From assembly GCF_040436345.1 (NCBI RefSeq), contig NC_133227.1:22442671-22506670 (forward strand): 64,000 nt of DNA. The letters run 5' to 3'. Each line of letters begins with the position of its first letter. Position 1 is the first letter of the stretch. Position numbers and translations under genes: made by a program. Positions 1-10,254 of the stretch are shown one piece after another. The stretch comes from Pagrus major. Its lineage: Eukaryota; Chordata; Actinopteri; Spariformes; Sparidae. The notes beneath the pieces were generated by a model that was not told where the DNA came from, did no database searches, and worked only from the letters and a program-made list of their open reading frames with translations.

Positions 1-28
1 GTTAAATCCTTGAAAGTGAGCATGGGCA

Positions 29-270
29 GGTGTGGCATATCAAGATGCTGATTAAATGACATGATAAGCATTGGACTGGTCACAGTAAAGGAACACTTTT
101 GGAAAAACATTTACTAGGCACAGAAATATGGATGTCTGCATCTTGATATGCCACATCTTTCCTGACAGGTGGATGGATGGATCATCGTGGCAAAGGAGAA
201 GCACTCACTTACAAGGATTTCATACTGCTCAAAATCTGAGATGAATATTGTGGATTGTTCACAGTAAAAA
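29..270. mobile_element. Tc1-like MITE and flanking relic
   Basis: An 18-base perfect inverted repeat is visible: TGTGGCATATCAAGATGC at 31-48 and its reverse complement at 138-155. About 89 bases lie between the arms. This terminal sequence, and the following stretch (gtggatggatggatcatcgtggcaaa-like, from about 168), resemble ends of a Tc1-like DNA transposon that is widespread in fish. The short internal region has no coding capacity, so this is a deletion derivative (MITE). The class is assigned from a recognised signature, not from a search. Confidence 0.65.
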
Positions 271-917
271 TACAGAATGTAGTGGGACTTTTATCTGAGA
301 ATCTCTTGCTTTTTTTAGTTATAGAGCTGAAGCAAAAATGTAATTTGTCACTGAATGGCATCTTGTCTAGATCTGCCAGGCTTAATGATTGTTATGACTA
401 GACTGAACCATTTCTGAAAGATCTGGGAGTACCTGAGTCTGAAGTCACCTCTGCGACACAGTGCCCGTTACATAACATTACATAACATTCTTATTAGGAA
501 AAATGTCACTGTCCTCAGCACAGGATTTGATGTTGCGAGCCTTTGTGCTGCACACTACAGTGAGCAATCGCACAGAACCCTAATTCAGCTGTCAGAAAGA
601 AGATGCAGTGTCCCACAAATGGATTACTATACAGGACGTGAAGGTATGCAGCAATAAATCTACAGGAGTGCCATGCAGGCTGCAGCCCCATCCATCAGTT
701 ATCTCATATTAAAGCCCCTCTCCACTTCAGGAGCTTTCAGTGGTGGGTATCAACAGGAACCATCTTACATCCAACAGAAATGAGCTACTGTACACTACCT
801 GCCCAGCACCAAACTGCAGCCAGCATTAGCAGCTACATGGTGAACATAGTGGAGCATTTAGCAGCTACAAAGATATTTCACTCAGGAGTTGGTGGAGACC
901 AAAAAATTAAGAAGAAT

Positions 918-1413
918 TAATTTTCAGTCATTATCTTTTCACAGCAGTTGGGTGAAGTTTGGAAGTCCACAAAACATATTTAGAGCTTCACAGCAAAATG
1001 ACTGAGGTAGGGGAGGATTTCTTTTAAAACTTCAACTCTCTGGAAGCCCTGAGATCCTGAATTGATTTGAAAAAGACATTAGATACACCCCTTTTTGAGC
1101 TTTAATCTTCACTGTAGCTTCTCTGTTCTTCTAAAAGTGTTATCATGCACTCCATCTCAAGTGGGTGCACGATCTTGACCACCCATCGAGGGTGTTAATA
1201 ACATATTTTAAAATCAACTCGGGATCTCAGGGCTTCTGGAGACTTAGATTACGGCTGGCTTTATACTTTATACAGATTTTTTTAGGAGAATGTTGTTTTG
1301 CTGTGACGCTCCGGAAATGTTTTGTGGACCACGAAACTTCACCTGACTTTTCATCAGAATGGGAGCGAGTAACTAATCACGGAATTTTCCTTTTTGTGTG
1401 AACTTATCCTTAC
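918..1413. mobile_element. Palindromic MITE, copy 1 (long inverted arms)
   Basis: The left arm (918 to about 1078) and right arm (about 1200 to 1413) are diverged reverse complements of each other. Matching blocks include 'gtccacaaaacat' near 975 against 'atgttttgtggac' near 1317, and 'gaagccctgagatc' near 1041 against 'gatctcagggcttc' near 1221. The outer end reads 'gaacttatcctt'. Related copies lie at 13585-13806 and 17684-18039. The structure is that of a non-autonomous foldback-type DNA element. There is no transposase. Confidence 0.75.
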
Positions 1414-4400
1414 AAGTAGAGTGAACATTGAACTTGGATAATCGCAAACATGACTCTGAATGAATGATAATGTTGCTTCAGATCCGCTTGATGTGTAAAA
1501 AAACAACTGTTTACCCACAAGTTCACCTTGGCACTGCACTCTGGTGGCCAAAGATTTAATTCATGCAAAGTTGATCCTTTTATATTAACATTTAAATCAG
1601 ATTGTAATTAAACTAGCTCTGTCATGGTCCCAAAAGTATGATATCGGGACCCCTGCGACATTCCCTCTGGCACCAACGTAAGGTTAATGATTCCTCTAGT
1701 GAAAAAGAAATATCAGAATCTTAACTGGCAGATTGCCATGAAATTGACTAAGCACAATCATGTTCCGCAAATGATGTATTATATATTTTTTTGTAACCCC
1801 ATGAGCTTTCCTTACATCTTGGAGCCAAAATCTCAACTTTGTGCAAGAAACAACTGGAAAGATGAAGGTCGGTTATTTGCGTCTGGCAGCAAAGACCACC
1901 AAAGTCATTAGGAGTCATCCTCTAAGCACCATGAATGGTGTGGATCACAGTGGTGGACTGACCGACATGCAGACTGAAATCGCCAGGCAATATAGTGAGA
2001 CACTGAGAGCAGAACGACTGTGAATGTTTCAGACGGCTCAACAAAGGATCACATTCAAGAAGTTCAGAAGTGAAGTTCTCACCTCAGAAAAATGATTCAG
2101 GCTTTGAACAAGGCTGATTTGTTATGCCTTCTTTGGCTTACAAAGCAGAGGAGGTACTTGTCTGAGTTCCTGGCACTGTACCCTCACAGCCACAGCTTGA
2201 ACCTGCAGTAATGACGCCTATAAACAGACACTGGTGGTGACAAATCATCCACCTCGAACCCTGACAGCAGGGGTGAGAATCGGAGCAGTGGTGTCCTCTC
2301 TTCCTGACAGTGAACTGTCACTTGTCATCATGCTGAGTTGAGATATAGAGCGCAGAAGCAATCTACTAATGCAGCTCAGTGGAATAATAAGAGTGAGCTG
2401 TAAAGTCGAGGGCAAGGTCTCATCAATATGAGAAAGATGTGAATGCAGGCCTGATTCATCCATTCACTTTATGAAATATTTTCTTTCCATTGGATTCATG
2501 CTGTTTATCATGGACGGTGAATTTCTCCAATATATGCTCAAGTGAACCGTCAAGTGTTTACCATTTTAGTATTTTGCCTTCACCCATGTTGCTTCATGTT
2601 GTTTTTGTTAAAGTTTGCCCCTTTGGAGTCTGATGCTGCACAGCAGGCAGGCTGGCAGGCTGCTGGCAGGGTGTTAATTTTGTATTGAGTGCAACCGGAA
2701 ACCCACTAATTAGTGCACCCAGTAGTTTACTTGCCAGGCCTTGTAAGAACAATCTGAGTTGAGCTCTGCCATGCTCACTTGGGAGTAAAAAACAGTGACT
2801 ACAAAATGTGTTCAACAGATTAAATTCAAGTGAAGCTAAAAATGTAAATTGCTCCTGAGGGTGGCACGAGGGGAGAGGCGAGAAGGGTCGATAAATAAGA
2901 ATTTTAACAAACCACGTTTCTTTTACCTCTTGTGAGCACAAATGCTCACCAAATCCAACCACAGCTCTTCCTTTCAGATTATATGGTCCTGCTTAAATGT
3001 CCACGAATTGTACTAATTGTAGACCAGTTGCCTGAGGCAACACACATATTTCACACAGCGATAATATTGCTTTAATAAACAGCCTCAGAGGACCGAATCC
3101 ACTCACTGGCCAACCGATATCCCTTGAAAAAGTCTATCTGCAGCAGTGAGGAGCAGACCTCCAGAGACAACAAAACCCGGAAAACTGGCCTCATTAATTC
3201 TAAATTAGGCTATACACAATAACTAGGCTATTCCCAGAGCAAACTTAAATCCCAAGTCTCTGTCTCCCTCTTTCTAATGTAGCTCTCTATGTGTGACAAT
3301 AAATAACAGCAGTTGCGACCAATGATCACCATCATCTCATGCATTCTAAACCCATGATCTCCATTATTAATAACCATTGACCTCTATCCGCCACTACTAC
3401 CACACCCAAACACTTATTTCTGACCTCCATCATTTTGATAACCATGACCTCCATCCATTCCTAGTCACTGAACTTCAACCATTTCTACCCATAGACCTTC
3501 ATCAGTCCCTAGCCCCTGACCTCCTTCCCTTTCTATCCACTGACCATCCACTTCTGGCTATCGATCTTCACTCACTCTCAACAATTGACCTTCATCCATT
3601 CTTAGCCACCGACCTTTATTGGCTACTATTCAACTCCTCCATTGATTCCTCAATGGCCTTTATATGTCCCTAGCCACGGACCTCCTTCGATCACTGGTAA
3701 CTGACTACCATTGACATCCATCCATCTTTTACTAACCACTGACCTCCATCTATTCTCGGCCATGCACCATTAATTCTGACCTTCATCTAGTCCTAGTGAC
3801 CTAGCGCCACTGACTTTATCAATTTCTATCAATTTCTAGCCACTGACCTTCATCCATTCCTAGCCATTGACCTCCATCAACTCTTAGCCAAAGACCTTCC
3901 TCCATTCCTAGTCACTGACCATTTTTTCCTAGGTGCTAACCTCCCTCCATTTCTATTCACTGACCTTCATCCTTTTCTAGCCATTGACCTTCATCCATTC
4001 TTAGTCACTGACTTTCATCCATTCTTAGCCTTTGACCTCTACTGACTACTGTCACCAATCCTACCTCTGACTCCTCTCCTGACCACTGACCTCTATTTCT
4101 TCTCAGCCATGCACCATTGACTTTGACCTTCATCCATTCCTACGACCCACCGCCACTGACCAACCATTTCTACATCAATTTCTGGCCACTTAGCTCCATC
4201 CATCCCTAGCAACTTACTGCCACTGACTTCAATCCATTTTTAACCACTGAACTCCATTGATTGAACTCTTGCCATAAACTTATCCATTCCTAGCCACTTA
4301 TCTTGGTCCAACCCAAGCAAGTTACTGCTGCTGACTTCCACCCATTTCTACTCATTAACCTCCATTGATTCCTAGCCACTAAAATTCATCCATACCTAGC

Positions 4401-5817
4401 AGCCCTACGCCTTGGCCTCCATTCATTTGTCCGCTCACCGACTTTCTTTGATACCACACTGACCATCCTTGGCTCCACTGACCATTCATTCCTAGCCCCC
4501 CTGATCTTAGTCCACACCTAGCTATTAACCTCAGTTCATCCCTAGCGACTTACTGCTGCTGACTTTCATCCATTTCTAGTCATTGACCCCCATTTATTTC
4601 TATCCACTGACCTCCTTCCAACCCTAGCCACTGACCTCCACCCTTTCATCCATCTCTAAATGCCAATATCCATCTATTCCCCCTCCACCTCCATCCATCC
4701 CTAGTCACTCACATCCATTCTTTGCCACTGACAGCCAGAGAGATTCATCCCTCATCCTGCTTCACCAGAAAGAGATATTCCACCTCCCCCAGTAAATAAA
4801 ACTCAACTCCACCCTTAGCAGATGGAAAAAGTGTCTCACAGCCTGGTCAAATGGAAAGAGGGAGCATTTCCACAGGATGGCTGGAAGGCAGAGGGACTTT
4901 AATTACATCTGGTGAGGACTGTACCTGCTCTCAGTTGCTTAGAATTACATCATTTACAAGACACTCATGTCTTTTCCATTCTATCCCTTTATTTGTTATT
5001 TTCTGTATGCTGAAAACATGTTTGACGTTCTCGATCCAAAATCTATAAATTGTTCTGGTGAAAAAAACATATGTTTGAATATAGAATGCATTAGTCATCT
5101 TTCACTGGCTCACTTCCAATTTCCCTGCGAAGATGAATGGTTCCATTCTGTTGCACTTATGCCAATGAGATAAGATAGACGGGCAGTCTGTCAGTGCATC
5201 TCCCAGGGCTGGAGCCTTGCCAAAGACTGCTTCATATTCCCAGGCCTTTTCTTGCCGGGGACAATTAGGAACATGGTGTCCTGGTACCTGGCCAACACAC
5301 TGACTGATGCTGATTCACTTCCACTGACCTCCAATATGACAGCCTGTGGCGCCATTACAGGGATACGTTGAGATTAAGAATGGTACTTCTATGGATAACC
5401 TTCATGTCAATAAATCACACTGAAAGATTGATAGGGTCTATACGGTAGGTTTTGTTCTCTAAGCTGTGGTTCTGATTGTGTATTCTACAGGCAGTACATG
5501 CTGTTCACATGCTCCCATATAGCTTAGAAATTGTTGAAGCATGACATGGTTCTCTAGTAGCTAAATGGTCCTGATGCAGGAGAGACTGCAAATTCAATGG
5601 ATCCCTCTTAGGAAGGTCATTTGTACTTCTTTAGTGGAACGGCTGACGAAATGAAAATCCATCTAAACATTTGCATAGCATCAAATGTCATCTATACTGT
5701 ATAACATCAGCTGAATGGTTCAAATTGTCACTGTGTGGCTGCACATTTCCTTGAGTAGTAGCATTCAAAAGACTATGTTTAAGGTAACCGACACATTCAA
5801 AGGATTAACATAAAGTA
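1414..5817. other. Intergenic DNA 3' of c11orf87
   Basis: Apart from the minisatellite at 3360-4740, I see no gene, RNA gene or strong repeat signature here. The open frames present are short, lack splice context and match no family I recognise. Stretches around 2000-2470 and 5180-5400 are not obviously repetitive and could hold conserved non-coding sequence, but nothing in the sequence alone shows that. Confidence 0.6.
3360..4740 (+). repeat. Degenerate ~24-bp minisatellite
   Basis: About 1.4 kb is built of a diverged unit close to CACTGACCTTCATCCATTCC plus TAGC. 'Ctagccactgacctccatcc' variants recur dozens of times, with unit-length drift and point changes. Because 24 is a multiple of three, a 98-codon open frame at 3377-3673 shows an octapeptide-like repeat (PFL..DLH), but the frame breaks repeatedly and has no gene context. 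I read it as non-coding tandem repeat. Confidence 0.9.
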
Positions 5818-6820
5818 TTTATTTATAAACTTCGAATATTACATATTTTCCTTTGATAAGGCAGGTTATATGAACTCCAGAAAGATGATGTTACTGTAAA
5901 ACATTCCAGCTCTCATAATGGCATACATTTACAGTGAATTCATATGATAAATGACACAATAATTTCTATTAGGCCCACTATGATACAATATGGAGAATCA
6001 AAAGAAGACTGGCTTGAGCTGAAACCCTCTGCTGGAAGGATTCTCAGTTTATTACATGTCAGAGAATACATTAGCTATAAATACTCAAAAAGGAAAATAC
6101 TGTATTAGCGCTAAAACTTACTATCTGACACATTAAAGAAAACAATCGTATGTGCATAACTACAGCAAAAAAGTCTTGCATCCTGTCAGGCTAACTAGAG
6201 CTACCTACAGATGTCTAGCAGACATTGGAGGACAGTACTTTATGCAAATATGCTAAGTCACTTAATTCAAGGAAAAAAGACTACGCATACAAATAAGCCA
6301 TTTCTACAGCCTATATGCAGCTTTGCACTGCCTAACAGCACCACAACATCCATTATAGTCTAACTACATACTGGTAGTGTGTCAGAGGACATGCCAAGGA
6401 AGATCAGCGAGCCATTATGGTCTGTGTTGTGTCACCAACTCTTAATAATTTAACACAACCGTGTGTCACATCCCGAGGAGGGTTTAAAGTTTAAACATCT
6501 TTGAGGTTTAAACAACGTTTTAGGCTGGGGAAGAGGAAGAGGTCCAAAAGTCAAAGCAGGCAAATACTTTATACAGTTCCATAAGGAATTACCGGTTGGC
6601 TAAATACTAGTGTATTAGGAAGGTGTGCGGCCGCATAGCTATCCTATGTGCCACTGGAGTACTAGTGTTACCTCTAGGCCGACTATTCTGCTCAGTATTC
6701 TGCATTTTTTCCTACTAATTCTAAGTCATCTACAAGCAGCAGAGATCGATGTGGGAGTTCTTTGTGCCTTATTGCTTTTCCTGTTTATTCCACAGTCTCA
6801 TTCCCTGAAGTTGCACTAAG
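5818..6820 (-). other. c11orf87: Probable 3' UTR of c11orf87
   Basis: This is the region downstream of the c11orf87 stop codon on the minus strand. Candidate poly(A) signals (AATAAA on the minus strand) lie at 6789-6784, about 30 nt after the stop, near 6050, and at 5823-5818. The single-exon organisation makes a UTR of up to about 1 kb plausible, but which signal is used cannot be told from sequence. Confidence 0.45.
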
Positions 6821-7255
6821 TTAACAGTCAAGAGGAACCGCCTGGGTGTCCTCCGCCGCCTCGGTGACGTCCACGCTCTCTGCGCTCTGGCAGGACAGCT
6901 TGGTCTCCTCACATCTCACCGGCCGGACGATGACGCACGGCCTCACGGGCTCTCCGCCGCCGCCGCCGCCGCCGCGCGCCGGGCTGCGACTGTCGCGCTC
7001 GTATTCCTCCTGCGCGCGCTGGATCTTCCTGTTCCGGAGCTTCCTCTTGTGGAAGTGGAAGGTTGCCAGGGAAACGAGGACGATCCCCACGAGCACGGCC
7101 ACCAGGACGAGGAGCGCGAGGGTGGAGGAGAACGGGGGGAAGATGCTGAGCTGCTCCGCGCAGGTGCCGTTGTTGGCCTGGAGGAGCCCGTGGCAGCGGC
7201 GCAGAGGCACCGACAGCCCCGCGGCCTCGGAGGTTCTGGCTGTCATCCGGTCCAT
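6821..7255 (-). CDS. c11orf87: C11orf87-like single-pass neuronal membrane protein
   Basis: This encodes 144 aa in one exon. The family mark is the block after residue 40: FSSTLALLVLVAVLVG... then FHFHKRKLRNRK and IQRAQEEYERD, which aligns with human C11orf87 (neuronal integral membrane protein 1, about 197 aa). Order: a short extracellular part with an N-x-T sequon (NNGT), one hydrophobic helix of about 24 residues, a basic stop-transfer segment, a charged helix, then a low-complexity tail with a run of seven Gly encoded by GGC-type codons (CCG repeats on the plus strand, 6955-6973). I start at ATG 7255-7253: it has a purine at -3 and G at +4. The frame stays open upstream, but an apparent acceptor (cag at 7333-7331) puts the upstream Met in an intron. 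Molecular function is unknown; human expression is mainly in brain. The open frames on the opposite strand here are GC-rich shadows. Confidence 0.88.
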   Translation of the reverse strand: MDRMTARTSEAAGLSVPLRRCHGLLQANNGTCAEQLSIFPPFSSTLALLVLVAVLVGIVLVSLATFHFHKRKLRNRKIQRAQEEYERDSRSPARGGGGGGGEPVRPCVIVRPVRCEETKLSCQSAESVDVTEAAEDTQAVPLDC

Positions 7256-7330
7256 GTCGTGTCTCTGACCCCAGTACCCTTCGTGCTCACCGGGCTCAGC
7301 GCGGTGACACCGGCCCGCGCATGTGGTTAC
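7256..7330 (-). promoter_or_regulatory. c11orf87 5' leader in coding exon, with uORF
   Basis: The coding exon begins at 7330 after a splice acceptor (ttttcggtgcag). The leader contains an upstream ATG at 7322-7320 that opens an 8-codon frame closing with TGA at 7298-7296, about 40 nt before the main start. Such a short, terminated uORF normally lowers or gates translation of the main frame. That effect is inferred. Confidence 0.6.
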
Positions 7331-7686
7331 CTGCACCGAAAAGAAGACACATGAGCTCCAAACCAGAAACTCATTAACCGCTCCCGGATGCCTTAAATAT
7401 CACCAAATCTCGAACAATTAACACGGAAAATGTGCATTAATTGACAGTAAATCACACTGATAAGAGAGCGCGGCGATTTTCCGCCTGGAGAACGGACGCT
7501 GCTGTGAATGTAAAATGGGGTAGAAGTCGGGATAATACATCATCTATTGTAATGTGGAGGCCTCCAACATGAAGCCATTCCTTCCCGCACCAGCAGCGTT
7601 TTAGGACATGAATGATCAGAGGATGATGATGTCCGCATCTGCTCAAAATCTCATGCCAATGTGTTGAAATAAAGGAGAATCCTTAC

Positions 7687-8040
7687 CTGATGAAACAGTC
7701 AGTGCTGGGAACAGTCCGTGAGTGCAGAGCCGATAATTGTAAATGGGAATAGAGGATCACGGTGACGCATTTCATACAATATGATGCTGCTGCTGCTGCT
7801 GCTGCTGAGCTCCGATCACTCAGGACGCTTTGATTGCCGCAATCCGCTCAGTGTGCGTCCAGGACGGCGCGAAATACTATAAATAACGAGAAAATCCCTC
7901 AGTATGCTTCAAAGTGGGGTTTTAAAAAATGCGATTAGTCTAGAGATGTGCTGAGGTTTTCCTGGAAAAGCGTCCCTCCTCCGGTCGTCTCGCTGCTCCA
8001 CTCAGCATCTGAATGAAGAGCTGCAGCTGCATTAAAGGTC
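7687..8040 (-). other. Putative 5' non-coding exon and promoter of c11orf87
   Basis: A good donor (TCAG|GTAAGG) ends a minus-strand exon at 7687. With the acceptor at 7331 it defines an intron of about 356 nt. The upstream end is not determined. The region holds a (GCT)7 tract at 7786-7806 and a GGCGCGAAA E2F-type site near 7865-7873. A two-exon plan with a non-coding first exon suits this gene family. Exact TSS is unknown. Confidence 0.5.
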
Positions 8041-8302
8041 CCGTATACCAGTCAGCTGGCAGGGCTGCTCTTTTTTTCTTTTTTTTTCCCAATTCAAATG
8101 TAGTCTATGATTCATCCACACCAGAGTGCTTAGGTTCCCCTCTAATCATTATTGGCTTTGACAATACATGCACATTAGGCTAAATGAAACCGTGGATACA
8201 CACTGAGGTAATGAGTTTTAATTTTAGACCGGTAACAACTGGTGTCCCTGAGGGGTGTGGTCTCTCAAATGCTGCAAACCTACATGATTTGGAGTGTTTA
8301 GG

Positions 8303-9890
8303 CCTCATTATGAGGGGTGTAAATAAACTCAAGCTGCCATGCATTCATTTGGGTGAAACTGGCTGTAGGTGGTATGTGTAAGGTTAATTATCAGCATTTA
8401 TTCCAGAATGTGAGCCAAGAAAAGTTGGTATAAAGGCCTATTTTTAGACATCACGCCTACATCTCTACTCTGTGGAGACATGTAAGAGGTATGCGTTCAG
8501 ATGCATATGTATCACAGATATACTGCTGAAAATAAATTGCTTGAAATGTTTGATTAAACCAGTCCATGACAAATGTTCATTAACATCCTTGAAAGCTGGA
8601 TCTGCCAGGTGATTAAAGTAGGCTCTATAGGGGTCTGACTCTGAACTGATTTACATCAGTTTGATATGATTTATTCTGTTAATTATGTTCATTTATTTCA
8701 AGTTTCATGTCAAACGAAAGCAGTCAGCCCTTCACAATATGTCAGCCTTTACTGAACTCCATTCAAAAAAGTCCAGATTTCTTAAAAACACTTAAAGACC
8801 ACTGTGATGTTCGACACTTCTTTTCAGACCAAACTTTGATTTCTTGGTAAATGATGGTGATGATGAACCAACATCATGTGTTAAAACCTCATTATGAGCT
8901 GCCATGCATTCATTTTGGTGAAAAAGTAACTGTAGGAGGTTTGCGTTAGGTTAATAATTAGCATTTTTTCCAGAATGAGAGATGAGAACAGTTGGTATAA
9001 AGGCCTCTTTTTAGACATCACGCCTACATCTCTACCATGTAGCTTCATTGGTATTATGGAATATGTACTTTGTGAGCATGGATGCATATTTATCACAGAT
9101 ATACTGCTGAAGATTGCTTGACATTTTGATTAAAGCAGTCCATCACAATGTTCATTAACATCCTTGAAAGCTGTATCTGCCAGGCGATTAAAGTAGGTTC
9201 TATAGGGGCCTGACTCTGAGCTAATTTACATCAGTTTGATATTAACAATACTGTTAATTTGATTCATTCATTTCACAAAATCTCAGCCTTTATTGAACTC
9301 CATTCAAAAAAGTGATGATTTCTTAAAAACACTTAAAGACCACTGTGATGTTCGCCACTTCCTTTCAGAACAAACTTTGATTTCTTGGTAAATGATGCTG
9401 ATGAAAACAAAATCACGTCTTTAAGCCTCATTATGAGGGTGTAAATGAACTCAAGCTGCCTTGCATTCATTTGGACCAGATTAACTGTAGGAGGTATGTG
9501 TTAGGTTCATTAAAAAGTTGGTATATAGGCCTATTTTTAGACCTCACACCTACACCTCCGCCCTATAGAGACATATATTTTCAGAGGCATTAAGGAATAT
9601 ATACTTGGTGAACATTGATGCATATTTCTCACACATATACTGCTGAAAAGCACAATGAAACCCTGTCATTATGTTCATTAACATCCTTGAAAGCTGTATC
9701 TGCCGGGTGATTAAAGTAGGTTCTATAGGGGCCTGACTGTGAACTAATTTACATCAGTTTGATACGATTTATTCTGTTGATTTGATTCATTCATTTCAAG
9801 TTTTATTCCAGCCTAAAGGGTCAAGTCTTACATAATACTGAACTCCATTCAAAAACACTTTTGAGACTCAAAGTCAGCCGTGATGTTTAA
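8303..9890 (+). repeat. Threefold tandem duplication, ~540-585 bp units
   Basis: The same block begins at 8303, 8887 and 9426 ('cctcattatgag...'). Each copy carries the same ordered landmarks: 'ctgccatgcattcattt', 'gttggtataaaggcct', 'agacatcacgcctacatctc', 'acatccttgaaagctg', and 'gaactccattcaaaaa'. Unit spacing is 584 and 539 bases, and the third copy fades at about 9890. Copies differ by substitutions and small indels, so the event is not very recent. No frame is shared by the three copies. Confidence 0.9.
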
Positions 9891-9923
9891 AGCTTCATCA
9901 TCTCTTTTCTGACTCACAGCTGC

Positions 9924-10254
9924 GTTTACATGGAGACTAATATTCCCATTTTAATCAGTTTAAAAGCCCAAACAGATTAAAAATGCTCCATATAAACACC
10001 TCAATCAGAATCAACAGGCCCAAACCCAAAAACCCCATCTTCAGGACAGGGAGCTGATCAAACATGCCCCAAAAGAGATAAAATATCCGACACAGAAGAG
10101 GAATACATGAGGAAACATCACTTTTGACACAAGTCAAACAGCTGTTCTGATTAAATGCATTGTTGCATGTAAACACCAGACCCTATTAATTTTATCCCAT
10201 GTAAACAGCTGACCCGAAATCTTTAATTGGAATAAAGAAATATCGTCCATGTAA
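9924..10254. mobile_element. MITE with 'TTACATGGA' inverted termini
   Basis: The left end reads GTTTACATGGA (9924-9934). The right end reads TCCATGTAAC (10245-10254), its near reverse complement. Internal copies of 'atgtaaac' (near 10168 and 10200) give subterminal repeats. The length of about 330 bp and absence of coding sequence fit a non-autonomous DNA transposon. Family not assigned. Confidence 0.6.

Noticed and set aside
3377-3673. 98-codon frame with octapeptide repeats
   Set aside because: It is a by-product of the 24-bp minisatellite, and the frame is not kept through the array.
6846-7354. Two GC-rich plus-strand frames (140 and 101 codons)
   Set aside because: They are the antisense of the c11orf87 coding exon and show no family resemblance.
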